Source: Hexactinellida sp. DTS-2022 (lineage: Eukaryota; Porifera; Hexactinellida). Taken from it: DNA of 64,000 bases. The stretch is from contig JAPNXP010000014.1 in assembly GCA_028753945.1 (NCBI GenBank), forward strand, positions 1,860,001 through 1,924,000, read 5' to 3'. The notes under the pieces are model-generated. The model ran no database searches. It was not told the origin of the DNA and saw only the letters and a program-made list of their open reading frames with translations. Shown in pieces: positions 45,032-56,104 of this stretch (position 1 is the first letter of the stretch; every line of letters starts with the position of its first letter). A program made the position numbers and the translations under genes.

Positions 45032-45462
45032 TTGAAAATAATAAAGGATTTGATTGTTTGTTTGTTGTAAATGAATAAGACAATTAATGTAGATATTAAG
45101 TTTCTTATATAGTTAATTAATTTGATAATAGTATAGGATTTATGTATATTATGTTGTCAAAATCATAGTATATTCTTAAATTCATAATAAAAAGTAAAAT
45201 AAGCCAAAAATTACTTTTATAGTAGTGTCTCAAAATATCACTGTATAAATTCTAATAGCACATCCATGGTTTGCTAATACAATGTCTCAAAATCTCACGC
45301 GTCTCATTCTTGAATTAAATTCATAATAAAAAGTAAAAATAAGCCAAAAATTCCTTTTATAGTGTCTCAAAATATCACTGTATAATTTCTCATAGCACAT
45401 CCATGGTTTGCTAATACAATGTCTCAGAATCTCACGCGTCTCAAAATATCATGCAACAGTAC

Positions 45463-45811
45463 TAACAATTATTTCTTTAATCTCGTAAATACAATATTTT
45501 TAAGTCATCTATACATAGAATTACAATTGTTCTACTGAATTTATATTTTTAATTAACTACTATGATTCTCTGTTTATAGTTGTTCCTTCCCAAATAAGCT
45601 CGACCTCGACCTGGCTATTTTTTTTATGTATGATGTTTAATCTTATACCGTATTCCTCAAATGTTCTCAAGACCTCTCTCTTTGGAGTCGGATATATCAC
45701 TTGGATTTTGATTACATTTTATTCTGCTTTTAATTGGTGTATACAGTATACAAATACAATAATTCAATGGATCATAATTTATTATAATGATAATAAACAC
45801 AAACAATCAGT
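45463..45811. other. Spacer between Ginger copy 2 and relic P3
   Basis: AT-rich, no gene. The 62-codon frame at 45630 has no known motif. Confidence 0.4.
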
Positions 45812-48460
45812 CTCGTAGTCTACGTTTCTTGGCCTTAAATGAATCAACTTGAGACTTTCTAGCAGTTTCACTGACTTCATTGGAAAGTTATTTAAGACAA
45901 AGATTAGTTATAATCGAATGAACTCTCTTACAACCATCAGTAGCATGTAGATCGAAAACAAAACCAGAATCCCATTCAACTGATACCTAGTGGGTAGAGC
46001 ATTACATGTTTATTTGGAAGTTTAGTTGCCAATATCTGCGATTCATACGATTCGAGTATACAAAATGCAGTTTCTCCATACTGATAAAGAACTATTGCTG
46101 GTAACTGGAGCCCTCTATTAAGAATCTCAATATAAGAATTATTCAATCTTTCTGAAGTAGTTCAAAACAAACTTCACAATTTGAACGTTGTATGAGCGAA
46201 TGAGATATGTACCCAGCAAGGCTGGATTCGGTTAACCGGTTAACCGTTGCTGACATCGGTTAACGGTTAGAGATTTTATTAACCAGTTAGCCGGTCTGTT
46301 GAATATAAGCAGAGTTATTGGGAAATTAATGTATAAAGTATTAAAAGTTTTTTATTTTATCAGAATATGTAGACCTAAATCCATTTCTCATCACCACTTA
46401 ATAAATTTTCTTAGATAACATTGATTTAAATTTACCAAAAGCACGAAATGTATCAATTAATATACTTATGCGGTTATACTTTATACAGCTGAGTCTTAAT
46501 TTGTAGTATAATCAAATTTTTATATAGGATTTATTGTTTTTGAGTAGGACGGGCGGTTAACCGGTTAACCGTGGCGAGAAATTGAATTGTAACCGTAGCC
46601 TCAGATCGGTTATCCAACCCCACCCTTGTACCCAGCTACATAAGCAACAATATGTTAGAATTATCTGTTAAATAAAGTAGGCCAATAGAATCAGTCGGTA
46701 ATGTGTTAAAAAATCCAAAGTCCGCTTATTTATTTCATCAGTTGAAGACACTATTAACCCACTAAAGTCGATATCGCGTTTGAGAAGGTGCTGGTAAGTT
46801 ATTATTTTTTCAGAACGCAGTATCTCAGTTAAACTCACCAGAAAACTACCGCCACTCATTTGTCTAAAATGATAAAATCTCCTTTCTAATGGATCAGTCT
46901 GCAATCTTCCGGTTAATACGTAATGAAATCCATCTGTGATTAAATCATATGATAGATCAGCAATAGCGGCATTTGTATTCATTAATGCATCAAAGGTTTG
47001 TTTAGTGAGATCAGGTTTTTCGAAAGTTTCCAAGTTGATAACCAATTGTTTATTTACAGTAGAAAGGTACGTTTATCTTTAAGCGTATTTGGACTAATAG
47101 CATTTCCAAAGTGATGCAGATTAAAACGTTCTTTGGAATTAACAAGCAACCACCACATGTTTGTAAGCTCTAAGAATGGTGGATTTACTATATCTTAATC
47201 CCTAGATATTCACGAGTTGCAGCTGAGGTTTTCTATCAAAAATAGCTAGAGCTAGTGGAACCGATTGTTTGTTATTTCTGGGGTGAAGTACTTGGTAGTT
47301 TAAAGATGGAGCTTTTCGAAGATGGAAATTGAGAGAGTGGTCTGAATCATGAACTTTGTGAAGACTACGCCAAAATACATTCCCTGGTGGAACTATAAGA
47401 TTTAATTCTTGAAGTTCTAATTGCAGCCGTGAAATTTGAAAAAAATGAGATTATACCGAATGTTTCTGATTAGGTGAACTGTATCAAAAAGCAAGTAAAC
47501 AATTAGAGAATTATTTTGGATTGATCATTTCTTTTCAGGAACTGGATAAGTATTCATCAAATAGTTGAACGAAGAAATATTGGTTCGGTGATTATCAGAA
47601 ATAACAGCACGAGGATGAAATTTTTCATAGGTTAAATTTTCCAGACAATTAAGGATACCATTACTTACAATTTTGGACGACATAGTGAATATTGGACTAG
47701 CTTTAATGATAAAGGGGATAGTATTAGTGAGAGATATCGCCATAAAACAAAGTATGCTCTTGTACATTTGGAGATCTTCATTACAACCAATAATAGTTTG
47801 TCCGTCAAATTGTACTTGTTGCTGTAGAAGCATTTCATCAAGAAGAATTACGACATCATTTCCAAAAAAAACATCTTCACGAAATTTAGGTAAAGCTTTT
47901 ATACTATCAATGGAGTCGGATTTTAAACAACGTAGCAATCTCTGGCTAGGTAGCGGTGGGTATTGACCAAATATATTATAAGCTGCATTTAAAGTATAGC
48001 GCAATTGAAGGGCAAATCGATGAGTACTGGTAGAGTATTTACACTTTCCTTTCGGGCAATAGTATACGAGTCGCAACAGATCTTTAAGAGGTTCAATATC
48101 ATAATTGTGAGTGATGTTTCGATAATATTTGGGTAAATTTGTTAACATATCCAAGTTGCGAATTTTGGAACCTTTTGAATTCGATATATAATCTGGTAGA
48201 GGAATAGGGAATCCTTCAAAACTAAGCTTCACATGTAAATCAGAACTGATATTTATACACTCCATAACTGTAGCTACACCTGATTGTATTTCAACCGGAT
48301 AAATAGTAAGATCTGTTTCAGTAGAAGAATTAAAAAAGTCTCGATACTCGATCGCTGATTTATGTGGCGTAAGATATCATGTAAACTTTTGCATTTTGAT
48401 CGAGATTGAAAAATGGGTAATTCATCTTTCTGAAAAATCCGTACAATAGATTTTTTCGAA
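45812..48460 (-). pseudogene. P-type (THAP9-like) transposase relic P3
   Basis: Minus strand, fragmented. 5' part: KDELPIFQSRSKCKSLHDIL (about 48435-48375). A long frame 48265-47525 holds THRFALQLRYTLNAAYNIFG, SQRLLRCLKSDSIDSIKALP, the core block VVILLDEMLLQQQVQFDG, IIGCNEDLQMYKSILCFMAI and PRAVISDNHRTNISSFNYL. Then FDTVHLIRNIR (about 47490), TDPLERRFYHFRQMSGGSF (about 46910-46850), YISHSLIQRSNCEVCFELL (about 46195-46140), and a basic tail KSQVDSFKAKKRRLRD ending at about 45812. The order equals the THAP9/P-element transposase core and C-terminus. The THAP domain is missing. A MITE interrupts it at 46217-46628. Multiple stops and frameshifts; inactive. It differs clearly in sequence from P1 and P2. 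Confidence 0.85.
46217..46628. mobile_element. MITE with GGTTAACCGGTTAACC ends in P3
   Basis: Left CAAGGCTGGATTCGGTTAAC, right GTTATCCAACCCCACCCTTG (inverse, diverged). TACCCAG is duplicated on both sides (46210-46216, 46629-46635). Each end contains the palindrome GGTTAACCGGTTAACC. Confidence 0.82.
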
Positions 48461-48573
48461 TAGATGAAGAGATATTAGCCTGCTGGCTTCAGTGGCGTAT
48501 CCAGGGGGGGGGGGGGGCATTTGGGTCTTCAAACACCCTCCTCATAACTAGTTTCCAAAAGGAATATGTTATT
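48461..48573. other. Short spacer with G-run
   Basis: CAGTGGCGTATCCAGGGGGG near 48490 looks like a single hAT-MITE end whose partner was not found. Confidence 0.35.
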
Positions 48574-48782
48574 CAGGCGCTGATCCAGGGGGGGGGATGG
48601 ATGGGGTGGCTAGCCACCCCCTTAGCTCTCCATTAACAATATCCGAGTGAAGAAAAATTTAAGAAAAATGAAAATAAATAATATCTTTCGCAATGGAACC
48701 CACTGGGGGGCTTACAGTGCACCCCCAGACCCCAACCTGAGTGATTACCTTCCCCCTTCCAAAAACCCTGGATCAGCGCCTG
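48574..48782. mobile_element. hAT-type MITE, TIR CAGGCGCTGATCCAGGG
   Basis: Left CAGGCGCTGATCCAGGG and right CCCTGGATCAGCGCCTG are perfect inverses. Flanks ATGTTATT and TTGTTATT match at 7 of 8. Confidence 0.88.
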
Positions 48783-49043
48783 TTGTTATTTATAATTTGG
48801 TACAACTGCACATTATTACACTCCTCCTACTATGTGACAATAATAGCTGTACATCGATGTTTGAGCGTCTAAGAAACTGGCCTCTCTTTTTTATTCGTTG
48901 GTCGGCTGCTTTCCCATCTGTATTATATACGTAGTAGTCTATGGTGTGCTTCAGAATAATTTATCCTAAAAGTATGTGACTGTTAAGTTATTGATTTCAT
49001 GCGTTTCACTTAGATAGCTACCGTAAAGAATGTGCATCCTCTT
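48783..49043. other. Spacer, no gene seen
   Basis: No frame or repeat that I can support between the MITE and the Gypsy relic. Confidence 0.4.
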
Positions 49044-51305
49044 CTAAATCATTTTGAAGCTTTCTCCAGAATTTTGGCTGTTATACAGAACTGTCCATTC
49101 TCTATTTCTGTAAACGTGATCTTGCAGTATGTTTACATGTACTACACGTGTTCTTCCGTCAGTATGCTTGATTCTGACATCCACAGGTCCTAGGACTCTG
49201 AATTTCGCACCTCGGTTCCCATCTGTCACTAGATTTTCTAGAAACTCCCCTAAATGGAATAGAAAGCAATTGCTGACCTGGTATAAACTTTCAAAGCCGT
49301 GATGAATTCGATGGTCCATATTTTTTGATGTTTCTGAGCTTTAACCATTTTCCTTCCAAAATTCTTTTAATTCTGCTAATTTTCCACTTAGATTTTTCAT
49401 AAGAGCTAGGATTATAACCAATTTGTTCTACAAATTTTTATGGAGGATTTCGACCATATAATAGCTGAAATGGAGTAACCCCCATGCTTAAGTGTTTAGT
49501 CGTTCGATAAACAAAAAGAACAATAGGTAGATATTCTTCCAAGTCAAAGCTCCTCCCCACATAATACCTTAATATTTATAATATCGTCCTATTACCCCTT
49601 TCCACTAAACTGTTCCCTTGTGGATGGTAGGATGTCGGTGCTTTTTTTTTTTTAATCCTTAATGCTTTGCACACATCCTGTAGAAAAGTGGACTCACAAT
49701 TGTTTCCCTGATCTGAATGTAAAAACTCTGGGGTTTCCAGTCTTTAAAATAACTCAATTAAAATTTTAAACTATAGATATTGTGTCGCCATTTGATCTTT
49801 CATCGGAAAAATCCAACCATTTTGAGAACGCATCTTCTACGACAAGTAGATACCGATTACCCTTATTACTTATTGGAACCTCCAACACATCCAGTTGAAC
49901 CATCGCATTTTTCTTCTAATTGGTCTATTCACATAGTAGTATTTACCTGTATTGGAAGCAGGCCTTTTGACATAATTATACGATCTTTTTGTATACTGCT
50001 TGACACCCATAGCCAATCCCATCCAATATGCAAGCGTTTTTATTCTACCTAAGGATCTTTCAATTCTTTGATGCACCGCATTGTCGTGAGTTTGTTCTAC
50101 ATAATCAAGTTTCATGAATTCTGGAATAAGTAGTACAGTTGATACATCTGTGTATGGTTTTATCTTGTAGCTACGGACTAGCACGCCATTCATCATAAGT
50201 AGTTGCGATCGAATTTGTTTGAATATACTCAGTGACTTTTCTTCCCAATCCGAACCCTGGAAACGATCAACTCACTAACAACTTTGGATATTAACCGGTC
50301 ATTTAATTTTATGTTTTCGGATATTTTTCCTATCTTGAAGATTAGTTAGTTCAGTTAGTGGCAGTGTAGCTCTTCATATATAACTGGCACACGTGTAAAG
50401 TATCTGCATTTATATTCTCCACCTCTCTATTATGCTTTATGATGAAATCATAATCTTGGATATCAACTGCCCAGCGCCATAGACGTTCTATAGTACCCTT
50501 CTGATTCGCCAATCATTCTATTGATTTGTGATCTGTAAATATCTGTAAAAATGCTTTCAATTAGATAATGACGAAAGCATTTAAGAGACTCCACTATTGG
50601 TCAGCATTCCTGCACTATCACTCTATAATTTTTCTCTGCACTTCTATAATAAGCGATTACATATCGTTTTTGCTCTAGCACTGATCCCAATCCGATACTG
50701 GATACCGATGGCATCCGTATAGAACATAAAATATTAGTAAAGTCGGGACATTTTAATACAGGTGAAGATTATAATTCGTTTTTTAATTATTTAAAGTTTT
50801 TGTATGAGATTTACTACCATGAGATTCTTTCTAGTTTTACTACAAGGACTTTAAATACGAATTCGTGCAATTGCTTTCAACTAAGATCAACATCCTTTCC
50901 AGAAAGCATATTCAGTGTACCTGCAATCCGGGAAAGTTTTGGGATATGTCTTCTATAATATCCAGACAATCCTATAAATTATTTGTTTTCATAGGTCGTG
51001 GTCAATTTACAATTGCCTCTACCTTTTGACTGTCTAGAGACATTCCCTCTTCTGAAAACGTATGACCCAAGTAAATAAGTTTCCTTTTCCCAATCGCACA
51101 TCTTCCTCTTTACTTAACATTAAGTTATGTTGTCTCAAACTTCCAAGTACTTCCCATAATGCTTATCGATGTGACTCCACATTCCTCGAGAATACCAAAA
51201 TATCATCCATGAAATGATCATTGATGGAATATTGTCACTCAATACATTATCCATAATTCTCTCGAAGGCACTTGGACCTCCAGTTAACCGAAAGGTAAAA
51301 CGTTA
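49044..51305 (-). pseudogene. Ty3/Gypsy retrotransposon pol relic (RT-RNase H-integrase)
   Basis: Minus strand, heavily frameshifted, in the Gypsy order. Reverse transcriptase: LTGGPSAFERIMDNVLS, then FMDDILVFSRNVESH (the YMDD-type catalytic box, about 51205), then LSGYYRRHIPKLSRIAG (about 50975-50925). An RNase-H region follows (about 50720-50400). Integrase: zinc-finger region ERSLGRIKTLAYWMGLAMGV (about 50065-50005), core HSDQGNNCESTFLQDVCKA (about 49720-49665), FVYRTTKHLSMGVTPFQLLY (about 49515-49455) and a C-terminal VRIKHTDGRTRVVHVNILQ (about 49175-49120). No LTRs, gag or protease were found. The upstream end joins the P2 relic abruptly at about 51305. Confidence 0.85.
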
Positions 51306-52137
51306 AATTCATGACGATTCGTAACAATTGGCTGAATCTAAAAAATGAAAACCAAACTTTTGTGTATCCAAAGTTTGAAGATTTTTCACCTAACTGCGCT
51401 CGATTCCCTCTTAACCTACAAACAGCTTCTTTTGATGATATTCGAGCGATTCATAAGTTGGAACAAACAGTATCACGAAACTTGCACCGCGTCTTACAGC
51501 AAAAGCATGTTGGCCTTCCAAACTAGAACGGAAGAATGTTAAATTGGCTCTCCGATTATTTGATGACTCTACTAGTGCAGCTCTAAATATTTCTAATGAA
51601 CCCCGACTCGAAAGGTTTAAACACCAGACTGCAGAATTCATTGATATAATTGTTATGGTGTGGAATATTTTGAATGTTAATAGGCCGAACAAAGACGTTC
51701 GTTAGAATGACGAATTTTCTAACAACTAGTACTAGATGATCCTAGATTTTGGTTGATTACTCGAATTGTTAACTGGCTATATACTTGGAGATCCTTACCA
51801 GGAAAACAAGTAAATTAACACCCCAGACTTTTACAAGCTTCAAACATACTTGTGAAGCGCTGCCCATTTTAGTCAATCACTTTACTTATCAATACGGATT
51901 TTCATATGTACTCACCTATTTCCTCTAGACAGATCTACGAGAACACCACTTCGGGTTGTATAGAATCAGGGTTGTATCAACTCATTTTGAGTTGGCAAAA
52001 CAACTCATTTTTGTCTACCAACTCATTCAAATTTCCTTCACCAACTCATTCAACTCATTCATTTTGCTGTTACCAACTCATTCAACTCATTCAAGAAAAT
52101 GAGTTGATTTTGCCAACTCAAAATGAGTTGATACAAC

Positions 52138-52272
52138 CAGGGACGGACTAAGCCATGGTGAGGCCCTAAGCTATATTGACTTCTGAGGCCCCCCCCCCAA
52201 TTCAATAAGGCCCCCGAAACTTGTGAGGCCCTAAGCTATAGCTTAATTAGCTTATGCCATAATCCGGCCCTG
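52138..52272. mobile_element. hAT-type MITE, TIR CAGGGACGGA, TSD GATACAAC
   Basis: Ends CAGGGACGGACTA and TAATCCGGCCCTG. Flanked on both sides by GATACAAC (52130-52137, 52273-52280). Confidence 0.92.
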
Positions 52273-52897
52273 GATACAACCAGTGGCGACGGAAGCTAAT
52301 AAAAACTAGGGGGGCTAACCTGTGTAACTATGTCCACCTTCAAATAGGAGAACGAAATATTTTGGCGACATGATATATACTCTACGTCTATGACTATGAC
52401 TCTATGTCTATGAGTATTGTAAATCTTACGATTGGCCACAAAATCGCAAATCCCAATTAGTATTCGATCTAAATATTACTACGGTACGGGGTTAGTGATA
52501 TTTCTATATTTCTTCACTACTATATATTTCTTCACTACTAGGAATAATTAATAATTTGGGCAATTACGCCTACTCAATACACAATAGACACTCTTACCAT
52601 TGTTTAAATAATAAATATTCCAAGATCATAGCGAGGACTGACATTTCTTTGTCATATTATAGTTTCATGGTGAATGAAGTGATATTACAAAATTTCAATA
52701 TTCAATTAATTTCTCAGATCATTCAAATTTCAAATAAATAACAAATCGTAAAATAAATTCAAAAAACAACATAAAATAATTTGAAACAATTTTCAAGTCA
52801 TTTCCAGATATCTAAGTCTTTATCCAAATAAATAAAGTATTGAGAAAACAACATCAACAAATAATACGAAATTGAATATCAAGTGGCTGGTGACACT

Positions 52898-53308
52898 CAG
52901 TGGCGTAGGTAAGGTTTCGGGGGCCCCGGTTCAAACGCATTTTGACGAAGTATGATTGAAGTATATCTGATATCTGCATATGGATAATTTTGGAACCTTT
53001 CAGCATACCTGCCAACCGTACAGAGATTCCCTGTACAGTATATAATTCTATGCTTTCTCCTTTCCAAAGTGATAATTTTTATATACATATAAGTGTATAG
53101 TAATTCCCTGGAAGAGCGAGCGCAGCGAGCGAGAAAATTTTTTGGGAGGTGTACAGGGATTTGGACAATGTACAGGGGAAAATTTGAGCCCTGTACAGGA
53201 ATATGACTCAAATAGTTTGACAGGTATGCCTTTGGGGCCCACCGAGACATCGAGGGCCCTGGTTCAATGAACCGCCTGAACCGCCTATAGCTAAGCCTCT
53301 CGTAACAC
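52898..53308. mobile_element. Probable MITE CAGTGGCGTAGGTAAGG nested in 52281-53420
   Basis: Left CAGTGGCGTAGGTAAGG, right end weakly inverse (CCTATAGCTAAGCCTCTCG). GGGGGCCCCGGTTCAA near the left is inverted at CGAGGGCCCTGGTTCAA only in part. Flanks GTGACACT and TAACACTC are similar but not equal. Confidence 0.5.
53001..53229. mobile_element. Probable MITE with CATACCTGYCAA ends, innermost of the nest
   Basis: GCATACCTGCCAACCGTACAG on the left, TTTGACAGGTATGC on the right, and CCTTT on both sides. Inside, CCCTGTACAG repeats. The exact ends are uncertain by a few bases. Confidence 0.6.
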
Positions 53309-54150
53309 TCACTAACGCAGAAGTTACTGAAATGTCCTTTACTAGTATTATTTAAATTAGTATATTGTATATAAGGGGGAAAGTAGGGGGGCTGAGCCCC
53401 CCCTGCTTCCGCCGCCCTTGGATACAACCCTTGTATAGAATGATGTCTGGATCAAACTATCACGTCTCATATGGCCAAATACTAGAAACTGAACGACGGC
53501 TCAAGATATCTAGTATATTGAAACTGTTTTCCCAGGAACCCTCTTCAAAATAAAATAATCTGGGTTCGTTTATCAAATCTTTCTCACCTAAAGAAGACGT
53601 CTGTGATTCTCCAATCATAGATTTTGCACCATTTCTCTCAAAGCTACAAGATATTTCTACTCTACTATAATCATTGGTTGCGAAACTCTTCAATCTTTGA
53701 CATTTATTGCAGGTTATTGCGTGCATCAATACTTGAAGAACAAGGAATTAACGCATTGTCGTGTCTGAAAAGATTTTTTAATTATTGATAAGTACTTATT
53801 GTTTGATCCAGAAGAAGCTAAAATATATAAGCTCATTGAAATCTTGGACAGAGGATCATTGAAGTGGCCTTCAGATTCTGTCTTAGAATCGATCATCATT
53901 GTTTGGAGAATTCTAATCACGCTAAGACAAGATTTGTCACTGAAAAACCTCGGCAAATATTAATTGTCTGTCTATTAGAATCCTTGAGATGACTCTAGTG
54001 AACCCTGGCGCAACAGATGCTCAATTTGTAATCTGATGGTTGGGAGATCATACGTAAATTGTTTTTTGTAGCCTCAAACTGTTTTATCTCCAACATTGTA
54101 AAAAATCTCAAGAGGAGAAGATAATCGTAATTTAAAGAAATTAAGAGTTC

Positions 54151-54458
54151 AGTAATCAAGTACTTCGCAAGCAATACTTTATTGTAGCATTTTAATTATT
54201 AGCATGAATAATTAATTAACAATAGTATTAGTGTATAGTGAAAAACACTAAATACACCTCATTTTAACAAAAAATGAATACTATTTCTTTAAATTGTAAA
54301 CCATTGGCTAGGCCATTGTCTAATGTAAAAATCATTGTAGCCCAACTAGCGCCTACATATGATTCTATTTTCAATTAATGATTTATGCCTTCGTTTTTAT
54401 CCATGGTGTTTTATTGTCAGGCCTGAGTAAAGTAGGCTGTGGTAGTAGATATAAGTAC
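54151..54458. other. Spacer between P2 and Ginger copy 3
   Basis: Non-coding. Ends in GTAC directly before the Ginger end. Confidence 0.4.
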
Positions 54459-55012
54459 TGTTCATGATATTTTGAGACGCTTAAGATTTTGAGACATTAC
54501 TATAAATGTAATTTTCTACTTAATATCACTTTTTATTAAGAATTTAAGATTCTTACAATTTTGAGACTATAGTATAGATTATCCTGTGAGACATAGATGT
54601 GCTATTATATAATGCTTTGAGACGCTGGTATATAACAATTTCTGACTTGATTACCTGTATTGAACATCTCATTATATTTTATATTATATCTGCAATATTT
54701 TATCCCTTTTTAATTAACTTAATTACTGATAATTATAGTAAGTTATACCAGTAACCCAATTTCAAATCTATCTCTAATTTGACTAGTTTTTCCTAAATCT
54801 AATAATTTCCCAATTCAGCATAATACTAACAAACAGAATAAATATACTAAATAAATTAAATAAAACACACTAATAAATACATAAACTAACTAAAATAAAA
54901 ATACAAAAAAATCTTGTAAAAACTCCAACAGCACCAGTGGGCAAACAAGTGGAAATAGAGCATTTTTCGAGCGCCTCAGATTGACTCGATATTATTGACA
55001 TCGTTTTCAGTA

Positions 55013-55192
55013 TACAGTTGAAACCGGATATTTTTAACACATTCTTTACACGAAAATTTGTTAAAAATATCCGATTGTTAAAAATATCCGATTTTATAAC
55101 AACAACAATAATTAATTATTTACAAGAAAATCTGTTAAAAATATCCGATTGTTAAAAATATCCGGTGTTAAAAATATCCGGTTTCAACTGTA
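55013..55192. mobile_element. Tc1/mariner-type MITE, TIR CAGTTGAAACCGGATATTTT
   Basis: CAGTTGAAACCGGATATTTT at the left and its perfect inverse AAAATATCCGGTTTCAACTG at the right, with TA flanks. The unit GTTAAAAATATCCGATT is repeated inside. Confidence 0.88.
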
Positions 55193-56104
55193 CATGAAAA
55201 CCTAAAAATCCAATTTATTGTGCTGAGAAACATTTGAGATCAAGAGTTATGTGTAATGAGATCATCATGTTATAACAATTCTAAAGAAAGCAATTTTTGT
55301 GGTTTCAGAATTGCAGTATCAAAGTCTTATAAAATTCAACAAATTATATTATGTTGATGAAATATTCAAGTTAGCTTTATCATTGTCATTGGCCTTGTAT
55401 GAAATAAATGTACACGAATGCATTTTAACTTCTTATATAGTCTAAAATTATAATACATCCGACCAGAATTTTATGATTCAGTCGCATTTACTAATTTCCA
55501 ATATTGTTCAAGAACTTTTGAGAGCAATCATGAGCAATTGGTTTTTACATTTTAAATGAAAGGTTATGATGATACATTCAAATTAAAAAGCATTCTAGAT
55601 GCGCGAAAGGGCGCGACTGGGGTCATCTAATGACTTTATACATGATATATTAGGATTTTAACTATTTTTGAAAAATTATATCAGGTTCAAGAATTATAAT
55701 CAATGATCATGGTTGAACAATAAATTTTTGTTAACAAACCTAAAATATAATTTATGACATATTTATCAATAATCGTCTAGAATATCATTTTTGATATTGC
55801 CATTCAGTTTGCAGCTACAGATAACCTACAGTATATGTCAATAATGCTTCATTAGATTCTATCTAGCATAGTTTTTCCTATTTCCACTTACACCCCTGAA
55901 AATTCCCACTGTGCTGCTCCTCCATGCCCTCCGCCTCCTGGCCTCCCCCCTCCTCCACCTCATCTCCTCCATCACCCTCCTATCCCCTTTCAACTTTTCA
56001 AATTTGTTGTTGTGAAATACAACGATTTAAAAAATGTTTAAACCTTTTTATCTCTCCTGAATTTAAATGATATAATCCTTGATTTCTTACGACTTATGGT
56101 TACT

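Larger units (their letters stand above)
38538..45458 (-). mobile_element. Ginger-type transposon, copy 2, inverted
   Basis: The same ends and interior as copy 1, reversed. Flanks are GTAA (38534-38537) and GTAC (45459-45462), a 3-of-4 match. It is 144 bp longer than copy 1, because its 3' end carries one extra end-module (within about 38600-38760). Interior identity is almost complete; only a few base differences and one 1-bp indel (in an intron) show. This points to very recent movement. Confidence 0.9.
52281..53420. mobile_element. hAT-type non-autonomous element, TIR CAGTGGCGACGGAAGC, TSD GATACAAC
   Basis: Left CAGTGGCGACGGAAGC, right GCTTCCGCCGCCCTTG. Flanked by GATACAAC (52273-52280, 53421-53428), so it shares one copy of this 8-mer with the MITE to its left. 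Non-coding; contains two further small elements. Confidence 0.9.
51967..53433. mobile_element. MITE CAGGGTTGTATCAACTC in P2, host of a nest
   Basis: Left CAGGGTTGTATCAACTCATT, right part GAGTTGATACAAC at 52125-52137 completed by CCTTG at 53429-53433. Flanked by TATAGAAT on both sides (51959-51966, 53434-53441). About 176 bp without its insertions. Interior is repeated CCAACTCATTC. Two MITEs were inserted 5 bp from its right end. Confidence 0.9.
51306..54150 (+). pseudogene. P-type (THAP9-like) transposase relic P2 with nested MITEs
   Basis: Plus strand. Starts in mid-gene with MTIRNNWLNLKNENQTFVYP (51311), then GLPN/LERKNVKLALRLFDDS (about 51515-51580), IIVMVWNILNVNRPNKDV, and TDLREHHFGLYR (about 51928-51962). 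The frame is then cut by the MITE nest 51967-53433 and resumes as MMSGSNYHVSYGQILETERR (53441 on). After that: AGYCVHQYLK (about 53715-53740), LIEILDRGSLKWPSDSVLES (about 53830-53890), and a tail near 54150. The sequence is a sister of P1 (same TDP/DLREHHFGLYRMMSGSNYH block) but clearly distinct. N-terminal THAP and the first half of the core are missing. Stops and frameshifts throughout. Confidence 0.85.

Noticed and set aside
23001..45458. Composite transposon with two Ginger copies as ends
   Set aside because: Copy 1 has its own perfect GGTC duplication and copy 2 a near match of its own (GTAA/GTAC), so each inserted separately. The outer flanks GGTC and GTAC do not match.
45985..46050. 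tRNA-like text (GTGGGTAGAGCATTAC with a weak B box)
   Set aside because: The minus strand here is the C-terminal part of the P3 transposase relic, which explains the sequence better; no cloverleaf can be drawn.
52897..53427. 176-codon minus-strand frame
   Set aside because: Lies wholly in nested MITEs. It is open by chance because of GC-rich ends.
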